A DNA stretch of 64,000 nt from PWQG01 sp040882255 (GTDB taxonomy: Bacteria; Pseudomonadota; Gammaproteobacteria; Pseudomonadales; Pseudohongiellaceae), in assembly GCA_040882255.1 (NCBI GenBank), contig JBBEBP010000011.1, positions 248,001 to 312,000 on the forward strand, given 5' to 3'. Within the stretch, counting starts at the first letter, position 1, and every line of letters starts with the position of its first letter. Shown here one piece after another: positions 50,288-59,434 of the stretch. The position numbers were made by a program, and so were the translations under genes. The notes beneath the pieces are model-generated. The model saw only the letters and a list, made by a program, of their open reading frames with translations, had not been told where the DNA came from and ran no database searches.

Positions 50288-51463
50288 GTGGTTCAGCAGT
50301 ACGATGTCATCGTGATCGGTGCGGGGGCCGCCGGGCTGATGTGTGCCATCGAGGCCGGCCGGCGAGGTCGCCGCGTGCTACTGCTGGAGCATGCCAAGCG
50401 CGCCGGCAAGAAGATCCTGATGTCGGGGGGCGGGCGCTGCAATTTTACCAACCTGCATACTACACCGGAAGACTTCCTCTCGCGCAACCCGCATTTCTGC
50501 AAATCGGCCCTCAGCCGTTACACCCCATGGGATTTCATTGCGCTGGTAGAACGTCATGGTATTGCCTGGCACGAGAAGAAACTGGGACAACTGTTCTGTG
50601 ATCATCGGTCCAGCGATATCGTGAACATGTTGCTGCGCGAATGCGAGCAGGCGGGAGTGGAGCTGCGCCTGCGCTGCCCCGTCTACGCGGTGCATCGGGA
50701 AAAAGGCTTCCGGCTGGAGACAGGGCAGGGCACCGCAGCCTGCGAGTCACTGGTGGTAGCCACCGGCGGCCTGTCGATTCCCACCATGGGGGCCACCGGC
50801 TTCGGCCATGACCTGGCACGTCAGTTCGGACTGGACGTGCTGCCGCTTCGCGCAGGCCTGGTGCCGTTCACGCTGGACGGTGAGTCATTGTCCTGGAGCC
50901 GGGAGCTGAGCGGCGTGTCGCTGGATATCACGGCCTCCTGCGGCGTCTCGTTCCGCGAGAACCTGTTGTGGACACACCGCGGATTGAGCGGCCCTGCGGT
51001 GTTGCAGCTCTCTTCATACTGGCTGCCGGGACAGGAAGTGGCGTTCGATCTGTTGCCCGGCCTGGACGTCCGGGAGGTGATTGACGAGGCGCGCAGGGAG
51101 CGTCCCCGAATCCAGCTTCGCACCCTGCTGTCCGAGCATCTGCCCCGGCGCCTGGTCGAACTGTGGTCGGATCGGCGCTGGACGGATCGCCGGGTGGCTG
51201 ACCTGTCGGCGGCCGACATCCGCCAGGTCAGTGAAGCGCTTCAGCCGTGGCGGCTGAAACCGGCAGGGACCGAAGGGTACAGGACGGCCGAGGTCACGCT
51301 GGGCGGGGTGAATACCGACGAGCTGTCGTCCCGGACCATGGAGTCGACGAAAGTGCCCGGTCTGTACTTCATCGGTGAGGTGGTGGATGTGACCGGGCAT
51401 CTGGGCGGGTTCAATTTCCAGTGGGCGTGGGCATCCGCCGTGGCGGCGGGGCAGGACGTCTGA
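50288..51463 (+). CDS. YhiN/HI0933 family FAD-dependent oxidoreductase
   Basis: Flavoprotein of unknown physiological function, 391 residues. GTG 50288 (MVQQYDVIVIGAGAAGLMCAIEAGRRG) with GGAG nine bases upstream is chosen over ATG 50243, which has no ribosome site. Rossmann GAGAAGLMCAIEAG and the family signature RAGKKILMSGGGRCNFTNL are visible; the C-terminus LYFIGEVVDVTGHLGGFNFQWAWASAVAAGQ is also typical. The substrate is not known for any close relative. Confidence 0.9.
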   Translation: MVQQYDVIVIGAGAAGLMCAIEAGRRGRRVLLLEHAKRAGKKILMSGGGRCNFTNLHTTPEDFLSRNPHFCKSALSRYTPWDFIALVERHGIAWHEKKLGQLFCDHRSSDIVNMLLRECEQAGVELRLRCPVYAVHREKGFRLETGQGTAACESLVVATGGLSIPTMGATGFGHDLARQFGLDVLPLRAGLVPFTLDGESLSWSRELSGVSLDITASCGVSFRENLLWTHRGLSGPAVLQLSSYWLPGQEVAFDLLPGLDVREVIDEARRERPRIQLRTLLSEHLPRRLVELWSDRRWTDRRVADLSAADIRQVSEALQPWRLKPAGTEGYRTAEVTLGGVNTDELSSRTMESTKVPGLYFIGEVVDVTGHLGGFNFQWAWASAVAAGQDV

Positions 51464-51475
51464 CAGGCAGATGGT

Positions 51476-52117
51476 TCATTCCGGCTGCTGTTTCCCATAG
51501 CCGCCGAACCGTTCCAGTACGTCCGCCATCTGTTCACTGTCCAGCAGCACCGGGTCGCCGATTGCCAGTATCTGTCCGTAACAGCGCGCCAGGTTTTCCA
51601 CTTCTTCCGCCAGCTCCAGTGCCTCCTCCATGGTGGCGCCAAGGGCGATCTGCCCGTGGTTGGCCATGAGACAGGCGTTGCGCTGCTGCAATCCCCCGGC
51701 CACGGCCTGCGCCAGCGCTCCGGTACCGAAAGTGGCATAGGGCACGCAAGGGATGTCATCGCCGCCAGCCGCCGCCACCATGTAATGGAATGCCGGGATC
51801 GGGCAGTGCATGCAGGCCAGCGAGGTGGCCCAGGGAGAATGCACGTGTACGATGGCCATGGCGTCGGGACGTGCGTTGAACACCGCGCAATGAAAGGACA
51901 GCTCGCTGGATGGCCGGAGGGGGCCTGTCCAGTGTCCCGACAGATCCGCTGCCACCAGGTCCTTGCGGGTCAGCCGGTCGAGCCGGGCACCCGAGGCGGT
52001 GATCAGCAGGCCTGTCTCTGTACGCAGGCTGATGTTTCCCGAGCGTCCCTGACCGAGCCCGGCCCGGTCCAGGTGATGTCCGGCGTCAATGAGGGTGTCC
52101 ATGGAATCGGTTGTCAT
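51476..52117 (-). CDS. class II aldolase/adducin family protein
   Basis: Zn-dependent aldolase or dehydratase fold like L-fuculose-1-phosphate aldolase. 213 residues from ATG 52117. Visible: LGQGRSGNISLRTETGLLITASGARLD, PSSELSFHCAVFNARPDAMAIVHVHSPWAT (zinc His pair in HVH, catalytic Glu), CLMANHGQIALGATMEEALELAEEVENLAR with the third zinc His. Substrate unknown. The ATG has no ribosome site, but a promoter is placed so that transcription would start at this ATG; ATG 52102 is the alternative. Confidence 0.85.
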   Translation of the reverse strand: MTTDSMDTLIDAGHHLDRAGLGQGRSGNISLRTETGLLITASGARLDRLTRKDLVAADLSGHWTGPLRPSSELSFHCAVFNARPDAMAIVHVHSPWATSLACMHCPIPAFHYMVAAAGGDDIPCVPYATFGTGALAQAVAGGLQQRNACLMANHGQIALGATMEEALELAEEVENLARCYGQILAIGDPVLLDSEQMADVLERFGGYGKQQPE

Positions 52118-52123
52118 GCAGGC

Positions 52124-52152
52124 ATTATACCTGTTGCCGGGCCTGCTGGCAG
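52124..52152 (-). promoter_or_regulatory. promoter of the class II aldolase gene, predicting a leaderless mRNA
   Basis: On the minus strand TATAAT (52129-52124) is preceded at 17 bp by CTGCCA (4 of 6 matches to the -35 consensus). The -10 ends only six bases before the ATG at 52117, so the transcript should begin at or next to the A of the start codon. This agrees with the absence of a Shine-Dalgarno. Confidence 0.5.
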
Positions 52153-52181
52153 CCTCCTGATTGCCTCTCACGGCGGAATTG

Positions 52182-52220
52182 TATACTGTCTGTACAGGAA
52201 TGAAGTGCCTGCAATGCAGG
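52182..52220 (+). promoter_or_regulatory. possible promoter -10 and a 13-bp palindrome before the DUF2189 gene
   Basis: TATACT (52182-52187) is a fair -10, with TTGCCT 15 bp upstream, a short spacing. CCTGCAATGCAGG (52208-52220) is a perfect palindrome just downstream, in the place of an operator. Both face the DUF2189 gene. Confidence 0.3.
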
Positions 52221-52265
52221 TCTAACAGGATGTAGTCTGATTCAAATACGGACAGGAGAGTGCCA

Positions 52266-53066
52266 ATGAGTGCGCAAACTGATGTATCGACAGACTTGTC
52301 AGACAGCATTACCAGCGACCGTCCCGTCGTTCGCCGGATTACCGTCCGGGACCTCGGAACCGCTCTGTACAGGGGCAGACAGGACTTCTACGCCCGGCCC
52401 ACCCACGGCGTATTTCTGACCGTCATCTATGCACTGGTGGCGGCAGTGGTGGTCTTTATCGGTCTCCGGGAGAACCTGCTTGTGCTGCTGTTTCCGGTCA
52501 TTGCCGGCCTTGCCCTGATCGGCCCGGTGGCGGCCTGCGGACTCTACGAGTTGAGCCGGCGGCGCGAGAACGGTCAGAACTATGCCTGGTGGCATGTGTT
52601 CGACGTATTCAATGCGCCATCACGTGGCGCCATCGCTGTCATCGCGGTAATGCTGGCGATTCTGTTCGCGGTCTGGTTGATGACTGCGGTTGCCCTGTAC
52701 GGCGTGTTCTTCGGCGATACCACGCCGGCAAGTTTCGCAGGGCTGTTGAGCCAGGTATTTTCCACGCCGTCCGGCTGGCAGCTGTTGCTCACCGGCGGGG
52801 CCATCGGCTTTGTCTACAGCGTGGTGGTGTTCGTGACCACCGTGGTCTCGTTACCCATGATGATGCATCACAGAATCGGACTTCTGGAGGCGGTCGGCAC
52901 GTCACTGCGAGCAGTCCAGCTCAACTGGCGGCCCATGGCGGTCTGGTATCTGATGGTCGTGGGTCTGGTGATCCTGGGTGCCGTGCCTCTCTTCATCGGC
53001 CTGGCCGTAGTGGTGCCGATGCTGGGTCACGCCACATGGCACCTGTACCGGGCCGCCGTGGAATGA
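52266..53066 (+). CDS. DUF2189 family integral membrane protein
   Basis: 266 residues from ATG 52266, with AGGAG eight bases upstream. The first 40 residues are cytosolic (VVRRITVRDLGTALYRGRQDFYARPTHG, the DUF2189 N-terminal signature), followed by about six membrane helices. Function unknown for the whole family. Stands alone, convergent with the GST gene. Confidence 0.88.
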   Translation: MSAQTDVSTDLSDSITSDRPVVRRITVRDLGTALYRGRQDFYARPTHGVFLTVIYALVAAVVVFIGLRENLLVLLFPVIAGLALIGPVAACGLYELSRRRENGQNYAWWHVFDVFNAPSRGAIAVIAVMLAILFAVWLMTAVALYGVFFGDTTPASFAGLLSQVFSTPSGWQLLLTGGAIGFVYSVVVFVTTVVSLPMMMHHRIGLLEAVGTSLRAVQLNWRPMAVWYLMVVGLVILGAVPLFIGLAVVVPMLGHATWHLYRAAVE

Positions 53067-53107
53067 GCGGTTGTACCGTCTGAGCGCTGCTGGTGCAGTA
53101 GGCAGGG

Positions 53108-53725
53108 TCACTCCACAGCGCGTTGCACCGCCCGTTGCCAGGCAGGGCGTTGCTGATTGCGCTCCAGGTAGGCAGCGAGGGCCGGGTAGTCGTCCAGCGC
53201 TTTCAATCGCTTCGCCATGGAGACGACATAACTGATGCCGATGTCGGCGCCGCTGAAGTGGTCGCCCAGTATGAACTCGTTGTCACCCAGTTGCCGGGTC
53301 ATATGCTGGAAGTGCCGGGCAATCTCGCCATCGCTGAATGCCTGGAAAGTGTCATGGGGCTGGCCGCTGCGCAGCAGGATCATGCGCAGGAAGAGGGGAG
53401 TGAATACCGAGCCTTCCGGGTAGTGCAGCCATTGCGTGTAACGGGCCCAGGCCTTCAGGTCGCTGCGAGGAGGCGAGAACCGGTGCTCGCTGTCATGTTT
53501 CTCCAGCAGGTAGGAGGTGATGGCTCCGGATTCCGACAGCACCAGGCCGTCATCGTCGATGACCGGTGACTTGCCGAGCGGGTGGATTTGCTTCAGATCG
53601 TCCTTTGCCCGCATCGTCTCGGGATCGCGGTGGTAGACCTTCAGTTCATAATCGAGTTCCAGTTCCTCGGCCAGCCAGACGGTGAAAATGGATCGACCAA
53701 TGCGCAGGTGGTGAAGTGTCAGCAT
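53108..53725 (-). CDS. glutathione S-transferase family protein
   Basis: 205 residues. N-terminal thioredoxin-fold half: MLTLHHLRIGRSIFTVWLAEELELDYELKVYHRD, with the glutathione-binding GKSPVIDDDGLVLSESGAITSYLLEKH, and an all-helical C-terminal half. A serine near the N-terminus, rather than a tyrosine or cysteine, is the probable active residue. Substrate unknown; it could serve stress or detoxification. Confidence 0.88.
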   Translation of the reverse strand: MLTLHHLRIGRSIFTVWLAEELELDYELKVYHRDPETMRAKDDLKQIHPLGKSPVIDDDGLVLSESGAITSYLLEKHDSEHRFSPPRSDLKAWARYTQWLHYPEGSVFTPLFLRMILLRSGQPHDTFQAFSDGEIARHFQHMTRQLGDNEFILGDHFSGADIGISYVVSMAKRLKALDDYPALAAYLERNQQRPAWQRAVQRAVE

Positions 53726-53955
53726 GCAGGGATGTCCTTCTGTAGGTGTCTTCGATGATGGTCTGCAAAACTCTACGCAGTCACTGATGGATTGGCAATC
53801 GATACCTGGGGGAGGGCATGTAATGCTGCCTTCTTTGCACCCCTGGTGAGCTCATCGAGATCAGCAAACGCCGGCCCCGGCTTGCTATTCCCATACCCGG
53901 TATTCTGGTGCATGATAGTCACAGTAGCGGTTTTCTCCCCATTCAGGAGCCGGTC

Positions 53956-54912
53956 ATGTCCGTTTTTACGGCGCTGACAGCCAACGACATCAGGCGTTTC
54001 CTGTCCACTTTCGAGGTGGGCGGGCTGATTGACTGGCAGGGCGTACCCGGTGGAAGTGAGAATACCAACTATTTCCTCAACTGCGACAGTGGCGGGTATG
54101 TGCTGACATTGATCGAGCGCGGCCCCCGGGATAATCTCTCCTTCTTCATCGAACTGCTGGAACAACTCCACCAGGCGCACTTGCCCGTACCCTACGCCAT
54201 CGCTGACCGGCACGGCGAAAGGCTGCATGACCTCAAAGGCAAGCCCGCATTACTGCAGCCCCGCTTCCGGGGGGAACACCGGATGGAGCCGGGCCCCAAG
54301 GAGTGTGCGGCCGTCGGTTCCATGCTGGCCCGGCTGCATGATGGGGTGGCCGGTAGTGATCTCTCCCGGGCCAGCGACAGGGGACCCGCCTGGGTGCTAA
54401 CGCAGGCCCGCGCATTGATCGGGCAGGTCTGGCAGGGCGAGAAGGGCTGGCTCGAACCTGTGATCGATGCGCTGCAGGAGTGGCTGGACGGTGCGCCACG
54501 ATTGCCCGGGACCCTGATCCACGGCGACCTGTTCCGGGACAATGTGCTGTTCGATGGAACCCGTATCACCGGTGTGATTGATTTCTATAATGCGGCCAGC
54601 GGATGGAATCTGCTGGATCTGGCCATCTGTCACAATGACTGGTGCATGGACAGCAATGGCCGGGATGAAGTCAGCGCGGACCCGCGTCGGGCCGCAGCTT
54701 TGCTGGAGGCCTATCAGGGACTCAGGCCTTTTGAAGAGGAGGAACGGAAGAGCTGGCCGATGATGCTGCAACTCGCCGCGCTGCGATTCTGGACCTCGAG
54801 GGAACTGGCCCGCATGCAGCATGCCGATCAGGTCGGTGTGCTGGTCAAGGATCCGTCCCGGTTCCGCCGGATTCTGCGCCACTATTGCACGGTTCCAGTG
54901 CGGTCGCTGTGA
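53956..54912 (+). CDS. thrB: homoserine kinase (APH-type)
   Basis: Phosphorylates homoserine in threonine synthesis. 318 residues from ATG 53956 with AGGAG upstream; a longer open frame from 53908 is rejected. Aminoglycoside-phosphotransferase fold: VPGGSENTNYFLNC, catalytic loop LIHGDLFRDNVLF, metal-binding GVIDFYNAA. It matches the Pseudomonas ThrB type, not the GHMP type of E. coli. 36 nt upstream of the Tat-exported aminotransferase, possibly one operon. ThrH at 17.9 kb could make the same product. Confidence 0.9.
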   Translation: MSVFTALTANDIRRFLSTFEVGGLIDWQGVPGGSENTNYFLNCDSGGYVLTLIERGPRDNLSFFIELLEQLHQAHLPVPYAIADRHGERLHDLKGKPALLQPRFRGEHRMEPGPKECAAVGSMLARLHDGVAGSDLSRASDRGPAWVLTQARALIGQVWQGEKGWLEPVIDALQEWLDGAPRLPGTLIHGDLFRDNVLFDGTRITGVIDFYNAASGWNLLDLAICHNDWCMDSNGRDEVSADPRRAAALLEAYQGLRPFEEEERKSWPMMLQLAALRFWTSRELARMQHADQVGVLVKDPSRFRRILRHYCTVPVRSL

Positions 54913-54947
54913 CGATAACAATGCAGTCCTGATACGGGAGAATAATC

Positions 54948-56081
54948 ATGTTGAGCAGACGAAAGCTTTTATTGGGTGGGGCCGGCCTGTTGGGTGCCGG
55001 TCTTGTCGGAGAACTGACAGGGCCTGCGGGTCAGCGCACAAGCGGTCTGATGCGGCGCGCGCATGCCGCTGAGGCGATGCGCCCCGATCAGATCATACGC
55101 GCCAGCAGCAACGAGAATCCGTACGGTCCCTCACGGCTTGCGCTGAAAGCCATCGCTGACGGCCTGGAAGATGCCAACAAATACGGCGGCATCACGGACG
55201 AAATGCTGTCCCTGATGGCTCGTCTGGGGGATATCCCCGAGGATCATATCGCCATCGGTTCCGGTTCCGGTGAATTGCTGCGGGTCGGGGGTCTGCTTGG
55301 TAGCCTGGAGGGTGGTTCCGTGGTCTGCCCCGACCCCACATTCGGTGGTCTGATACGGTATGTGGAAGCCATGGGGTCGGAACTCATCCGGGTGCCGGTC
55401 GACGCCGAACTGAAGACTGACCTGGACGCCATGTATGCCGCCATCCGGCCCGATACGAAGATGGTCTACCTGTGCAACCCGAACAATCCCATACCCAATA
55501 TCATCGGCAAGGACGCGTTGCATGACTTCGTTCTTGAGGTGTCCAGGGAACGGCTGGTGTTCGTGGACGAGGCCTATCATGAATTTGTTGATGATCCCGA
55601 TTACGAGTCGATGCTGTCCCTGATCCGGGAAGGGCACAACAACATCATAGTGTCCCGCACGGCGTCCAAGATCCACGGTCTGGCGGGACTGCGGGTCGGT
55701 TTCGCTTACGCGCACCCCGAGCTGATCACCGAGATCAACAACAAGATGACCGGGCAGCTCAACATACTGGGCATGCATGCCGCCTATGCCAGTTATCAGG
55801 ATGCGGATTTCCAGGAGTACACGCTGCGCAAGAACCGCGAGTCCCTGGCCATTATCAATGACATGTGTGACGAGATCGGTGCCCGCTACGTGCCCTCCCG
55901 TGCCAACTTCACATTCATCGAGACCGGTCACGACATCGCCGAAGTCAGTGAAAGAATGCTGGAGGCCGGGATCATGATCGGCCGCCCGTTCCCGCCCTAT
56001 CGTGACTGGGCGCGGATCAGCATGCAGACTCCGGAAGAGATGCGTTACGTGGCGCAGGTCTACCGAAGCCTGTATGGATGA
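54948..56081 (+). CDS. Tat-exported fold type I PLP aminotransferase (HisC-like)
   Basis: 377 residues. Twin-arginine signal S3-R4-R5-K-L-L with a hydrophobic run to about 22 and a probable AHA|A cleavage near residue 40, so the enzyme is predicted to be exported folded with PLP. The mature part follows histidinol-phosphate aminotransferase-like enzymes: RASSNENPYGPS, GSGSGELLRVGG, CNPNNP (177-181), FVDEAYHEF (D207, Y210), PLP lysine K241 in SRTASKIHGLAGLRVG with R249. The usual NPNNPTG reads NPNNPIP. The next gene, 22 nt on, is a Tat-tagged Rid protein. Substrate unknown. A cytosolic role with a wrongly predicted signal is possible but unlikely, since two neighbours carry one. Confidence 0.85.
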   Translation: MLSRRKLLLGGAGLLGAGLVGELTGPAGQRTSGLMRRAHAAEAMRPDQIIRASSNENPYGPSRLALKAIADGLEDANKYGGITDEMLSLMARLGDIPEDHIAIGSGSGELLRVGGLLGSLEGGSVVCPDPTFGGLIRYVEAMGSELIRVPVDAELKTDLDAMYAAIRPDTKMVYLCNPNNPIPNIIGKDALHDFVLEVSRERLVFVDEAYHEFVDDPDYESMLSLIREGHNNIIVSRTASKIHGLAGLRVGFAYAHPELITEINNKMTGQLNILGMHAAYASYQDADFQEYTLRKNRESLAIINDMCDEIGARYVPSRANFTFIETGHDIAEVSERMLEAGIMIGRPFPPYRDWARISMQTPEEMRYVAQVYRSLYG

Positions 56082-56103
56082 ACCATCAGATAAGGAGTCA
56101 TCA

Positions 56104-56691
56104 ATGAATACAATCACGAATCTTTTCCTGTCACGGCGCCGCCTGCTGGGTAGTCTGATCGGGGCTTCGGCACTGTCGCTGACCGGCCTGCCTTCCACAA
56201 CAGGCCACGCCGCCGAGCGGGGCGGCCGCATATCCGCGCGTCTGGATGAGCTCGGTCTCACGTTGCCGGAACTGGCGGCGCCAGTGGCCAGCTATGTCCC
56301 CTATGTGGTGCAGGGTAACCAGGTGCATATTGCCGGGCAGTTGCCAATGCGTGACGGTACACTGCTGTCCCCGGGAAAGGTGCCGGTGGACGTGAGCGTG
56401 GAGGAGGCCCGGGAAGCGGCCAGGCAATGTGCCATCAACATCCTGGCAGCGTTGAACGCGGCCTGCGATGGCAATCTGGACCGGGTGGCACGTTGCGTCC
56501 GACTGGAGGGCTATGTAGCCTGCAGCGACGATTTCACCCGCCAGTCCAGTGTCATGAACGGTGCCTCGGACCTGATGGGAGACGTGTTCGGCGAGCGCGG
56601 CCGTCACACACGGGTGGCGGTGGGCAGTAACAGCCTCCCGTTGAACGCCTGCGTCGAGGTCGCCGGGTTGTTCGTACTGTCAGAGACGTAA
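56104..56691 (+). CDS. Tat-exported Rid/YjgF family protein
   Basis: 195 residues. Twin-arginine signal peptide: S10-R11-R12-R13-L-L followed by GSLIGASALSLTGLP, with cleavage likely after GHA. The mature 155 residues match a Rid subfamily with RLDELGLTLPELAAPVASYVPYV, NGASDLMGDVFGERGRHTRVAVGSNSLPLNACVEVAGLF. A basic residue (HTR) and an acidic residue (CVEV) sit where RidA has its catalytic Arg and Glu. Rid proteins hydrolyse reactive enamine/imine products of PLP enzymes, which fits the neighbouring exported aminotransferase. The catalytic ability of this subfamily is less clear. Convergent with asmA. Confidence 0.85.
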   Translation: MNTITNLFLSRRRLLGSLIGASALSLTGLPSTTGHAAERGGRISARLDELGLTLPELAAPVASYVPYVVQGNQVHIAGQLPMRDGTLLSPGKVPVDVSVEEAREAARQCAINILAALNAACDGNLDRVARCVRLEGYVACSDDFTRQSSVMNGASDLMGDVFGERGRHTRVAVGSNSLPLNACVEVAGLFVLSET

Positions 56692-56707
56692 GGGAGCCAG
56701 CTGTATT

Positions 56708-59434
56708 TCACAGGTTCCTCAGAAAGTCCCCGACCCGGCGTTCAATCTCATTGCCCAATGCCCGACGGATGATGGTTTCAATGTCCGGCGTACAGGTCGG
56801 CGACTCTACGTTGCCCCGGCACGCGATCGGCACGGTGTAGCCGCCGATATCGTACTCTTCTGACTCGGTCGTGGCGGTGGCCCGGTCCACCGAGGCGTCC
56901 AGGTCATAGTCGATGTTGTTATCGTTGAGGTCCAGCAATACCCCCTGACCAGTCACCCGGAACCCCGGGGCGAGCAGGCGCAAGTCATCACTGCGGATGA
57001 TGCCTCTGTTGATGTTCAGTGTGGCGGTGAGTTCCTCGAACGGTGTGCTTTCGCCCCTGTCAAGAGACATCAGGCGCCTGCTTCTGATCATGGTCTCCAG
57101 TTGCGCCAGTGTCCCGCCCACGCTGACTCCGTACAGCACACCATTCTCCAGCCCCATGCGGCCGTTGCCGGCAAGGTTGCTGCGCAGCGCTTCCAGCGAA
57201 ACGCCGCTACTGTTCAGTGACAGCTCCATATTGGCAAGGCCGCTCAGATTCGATGCATCCGCCAGGTCATTTAGCAGAGGCGCCAGGTTGACTGCCTGAA
57301 GGCTTGTATCACTGGTAAAGGACAGCGTGTCGTCATCACTGATCCGCGCCTCGATATCACCCTCAAAACGGCCACCGTACAACAGGGCTTCCACTGGAGA
57401 CAGGGCAAGCCGGTTCTGCGTACCTGAGTAGCCGATTCGAAGTTCACTCAACTGCACGCCCCCGGCAGTCAGCTCTCCGGCGCTGAGTACACCCCGAACA
57501 GTACCCGCCTGCAATAATGCCAATGGCAGGGCAGCCGCAGGCGGCCCGTTCTCCGCTTCGCCCGTCCCGGTGTCCGCCGGGGGCAGATAGCGATCGACGT
57601 TGAGCCGGTCGACATTCAGGTCAAGGCCGATATCGGCGGGTGTGGCGGAGAGGTCAGCGGTCAGTGTGGCGTTCACAGTCGTATCGTCCAGGCGCAACTG
57701 CAGGTTCCGGCTGCTCAGTTGTGTGGAGGAACCGGAGAACTCCGTTTCGAAAGCCAGACGGCGCAGGGTGTTCTCGTCGCGCATGGGCGGCAGGCCCATT
57801 CCGAAGCGCCCGGCCAGTTCGCGGAGATCCATATCACCGATATAGAGCTGGCCCTGGTATTCGGGCGATCCCTCGAGCCCGGTCACATTCAGTCGGCCGT
57901 CGATGTCCAGCCCGGCCCCGGACAGGGTGAAATACGGCAGGTCCAGGGTACCGCTTTCCGCGTCATGCTCTGCCTGGGTCTGCAGACGGATTTCCAGGCT
58001 GCCATCGGGCAGCGCCGGGTCCGCCAGCGCTACCGTAAGGTCCAGCGGCCCGGCCATCAGCTCACTGCCCTGTCCGCTGATCCGGGAGCTCAGGCGGAAG
58101 GACTGCAGTGTATTGGCCAGGACAGGTTGTTCAATGGCCCGCAGCAAGGGTGACAGGTCGTCGCCACTGGCTTCCAGATTGCCTTCGGCAGACGCTGATG
58201 CGGAGAACAGCTCGCTGGCGGTCAACTCGCCATCGAGTTGCATACCCAACGCAGCCGCCGAGATTGTCGGTATCTCGACGCGGCCACCATCGAGATCCAG
58301 ATCAAAATCCGTGCGCAACCGGAAACTGCGGTCCGACAGGCTCTGCAGTTGCTCACCGTACTGTGCCAACGCCGCACCGCCGTCTCCCTGGAGTTGTCCC
58401 GCCACTGTCATCAACAAGGGCAGATCCGGTCCCTCGGCCTGTAGCCGCCCGTTGATCCGGCCTCCAGCAGAGCGTTCCAGTGTCCCTTCAATGCGGCTCC
58501 CCAGCAGCCCGGCCTGCAGGTTCCGGATGGCCATCGTGTTCCGAGCACTGTCGGCCTCAAGTCCGGCGCTGATCGAAAATGCCCGGTCGCCGAGGCGCTC
58601 GATGCGGTCGGCGAGATCATCCAGGGCTGCGATTCGGAACAGGGTGGCCATGTCCTCGCCACGAAGGTCCAGTGTGGCCTCAACCGAGGGGCTGCCGTCC
58701 AGGTCGGTCAGCGAGGCACTCGCCTGCAGGTCCAGGCCGGGCCCGGTCAGGGACAGCGCATCCAGGGTCAGGGTCTGGCCGTTATCACTGTAGGTGACAA
58801 GACCTTCCAGGGTCGTGCGGCCACGCAGTTCAGGCCGGTCCATTGAAGTATCAGCCGACAGGAACAGTTCCACCGGCTCACCATAGAGCAGCTCTCCCGT
58901 CCTCACGGTCAGATCGTCGATGGACACGCGCCGATTCCGTTGGCGGTCGTCGAGCGTGATGCGTGTATCGCGGATGTCCACGCCGCCCAGAGCAAGGGCA
59001 GCGGGCCACTGGCCAGCCCCCGAATCTTCTGCACCGGCGCTTCCCGCCAGCCAGGTTGTCCAGTTTCCCTGGCCCTGCTCGTCAATGACCAGATCCACCG
59101 TGGCGCCGTGCAGCTGTACCGTATCGATTTCGTAGCGGCCGCGAAGCAGCGGCAGCAACTGTGCCCGGGCGCGGGCATGAGAGACCTGCATGAAGGGCGC
59201 CTCATCCCCACTGGCGATCGAGACATCGGACAGGGTGAGTCCCAGCCAGGGGTAGAGCGTCAGCCCCATGGGGCCGGTGAGTTGCAGTTCCAGTCCGGTC
59301 TGTTCCCGGACCAGATTCTCGATCCGTTCCTTGTGGTCATTGGGGTCAAGCGTCAGAATCAGCACGCTGATTCCCACTGCCAGTACCACCACCAGTGCAA
59401 GCACCGATAGCGCTGTGACTTTCAGAATACGCAT
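56708..59434 (-). CDS. AsmA family protein
   Basis: Large AsmA-like inner-membrane anchored protein, 908 residues. N-terminal hydrophobic anchor at about 5-29 (KVTALSVLALVVVLAVGISVLIL), then a periplasmic beta-rich tube of repeats (LTGPMGLTLYPWLGLTLSDVSI at the start, ARVTGQGVLLDLNDN-like repeats later) and the C-terminal AsmA domain (GISVLI..., VGGTLAQLETMIRSRRL). AsmA-like proteins are linked to lipid transport between membranes and envelope assembly. Not part of the neighbouring catabolic set in function; it interrupts the plus-strand run on the other strand. Confidence 0.88.
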   Translation of the reverse strand: MRILKVTALSVLALVVVLAVGISVLILTLDPNDHKERIENLVREQTGLELQLTGPMGLTLYPWLGLTLSDVSIASGDEAPFMQVSHARARAQLLPLLRGRYEIDTVQLHGATVDLVIDEQGQGNWTTWLAGSAGAEDSGAGQWPAALALGGVDIRDTRITLDDRQRNRRVSIDDLTVRTGELLYGEPVELFLSADTSMDRPELRGRTTLEGLVTYSDNGQTLTLDALSLTGPGLDLQASASLTDLDGSPSVEATLDLRGEDMATLFRIAALDDLADRIERLGDRAFSISAGLEADSARNTMAIRNLQAGLLGSRIEGTLERSAGGRINGRLQAEGPDLPLLMTVAGQLQGDGGAALAQYGEQLQSLSDRSFRLRTDFDLDLDGGRVEIPTISAAALGMQLDGELTASELFSASASAEGNLEASGDDLSPLLRAIEQPVLANTLQSFRLSSRISGQGSELMAGPLDLTVALADPALPDGSLEIRLQTQAEHDAESGTLDLPYFTLSGAGLDIDGRLNVTGLEGSPEYQGQLYIGDMDLRELAGRFGMGLPPMRDENTLRRLAFETEFSGSSTQLSSRNLQLRLDDTTVNATLTADLSATPADIGLDLNVDRLNVDRYLPPADTGTGEAENGPPAAALPLALLQAGTVRGVLSAGELTAGGVQLSELRIGYSGTQNRLALSPVEALLYGGRFEGDIEARISDDDTLSFTSDTSLQAVNLAPLLNDLADASNLSGLANMELSLNSSGVSLEALRSNLAGNGRMGLENGVLYGVSVGGTLAQLETMIRSRRLMSLDRGESTPFEELTATLNINRGIIRSDDLRLLAPGFRVTGQGVLLDLNDNNIDYDLDASVDRATATTESEEYDIGGYTVPIACRGNVESPTCTPDIETIIRRALGNEIERRVGDFLRNL

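Noticed and set aside
53773..54228. 151-codon minus-strand frame before and over thrB
   Set aside because: Antisense to the thrB N-terminus and its leader, without motif or ribosome site.
55131..56261. 376-codon frame opposite the exported aminotransferase
   Set aside because: Antisense shadow of a gene with clear catalytic motifs; no ribosome site or known family.
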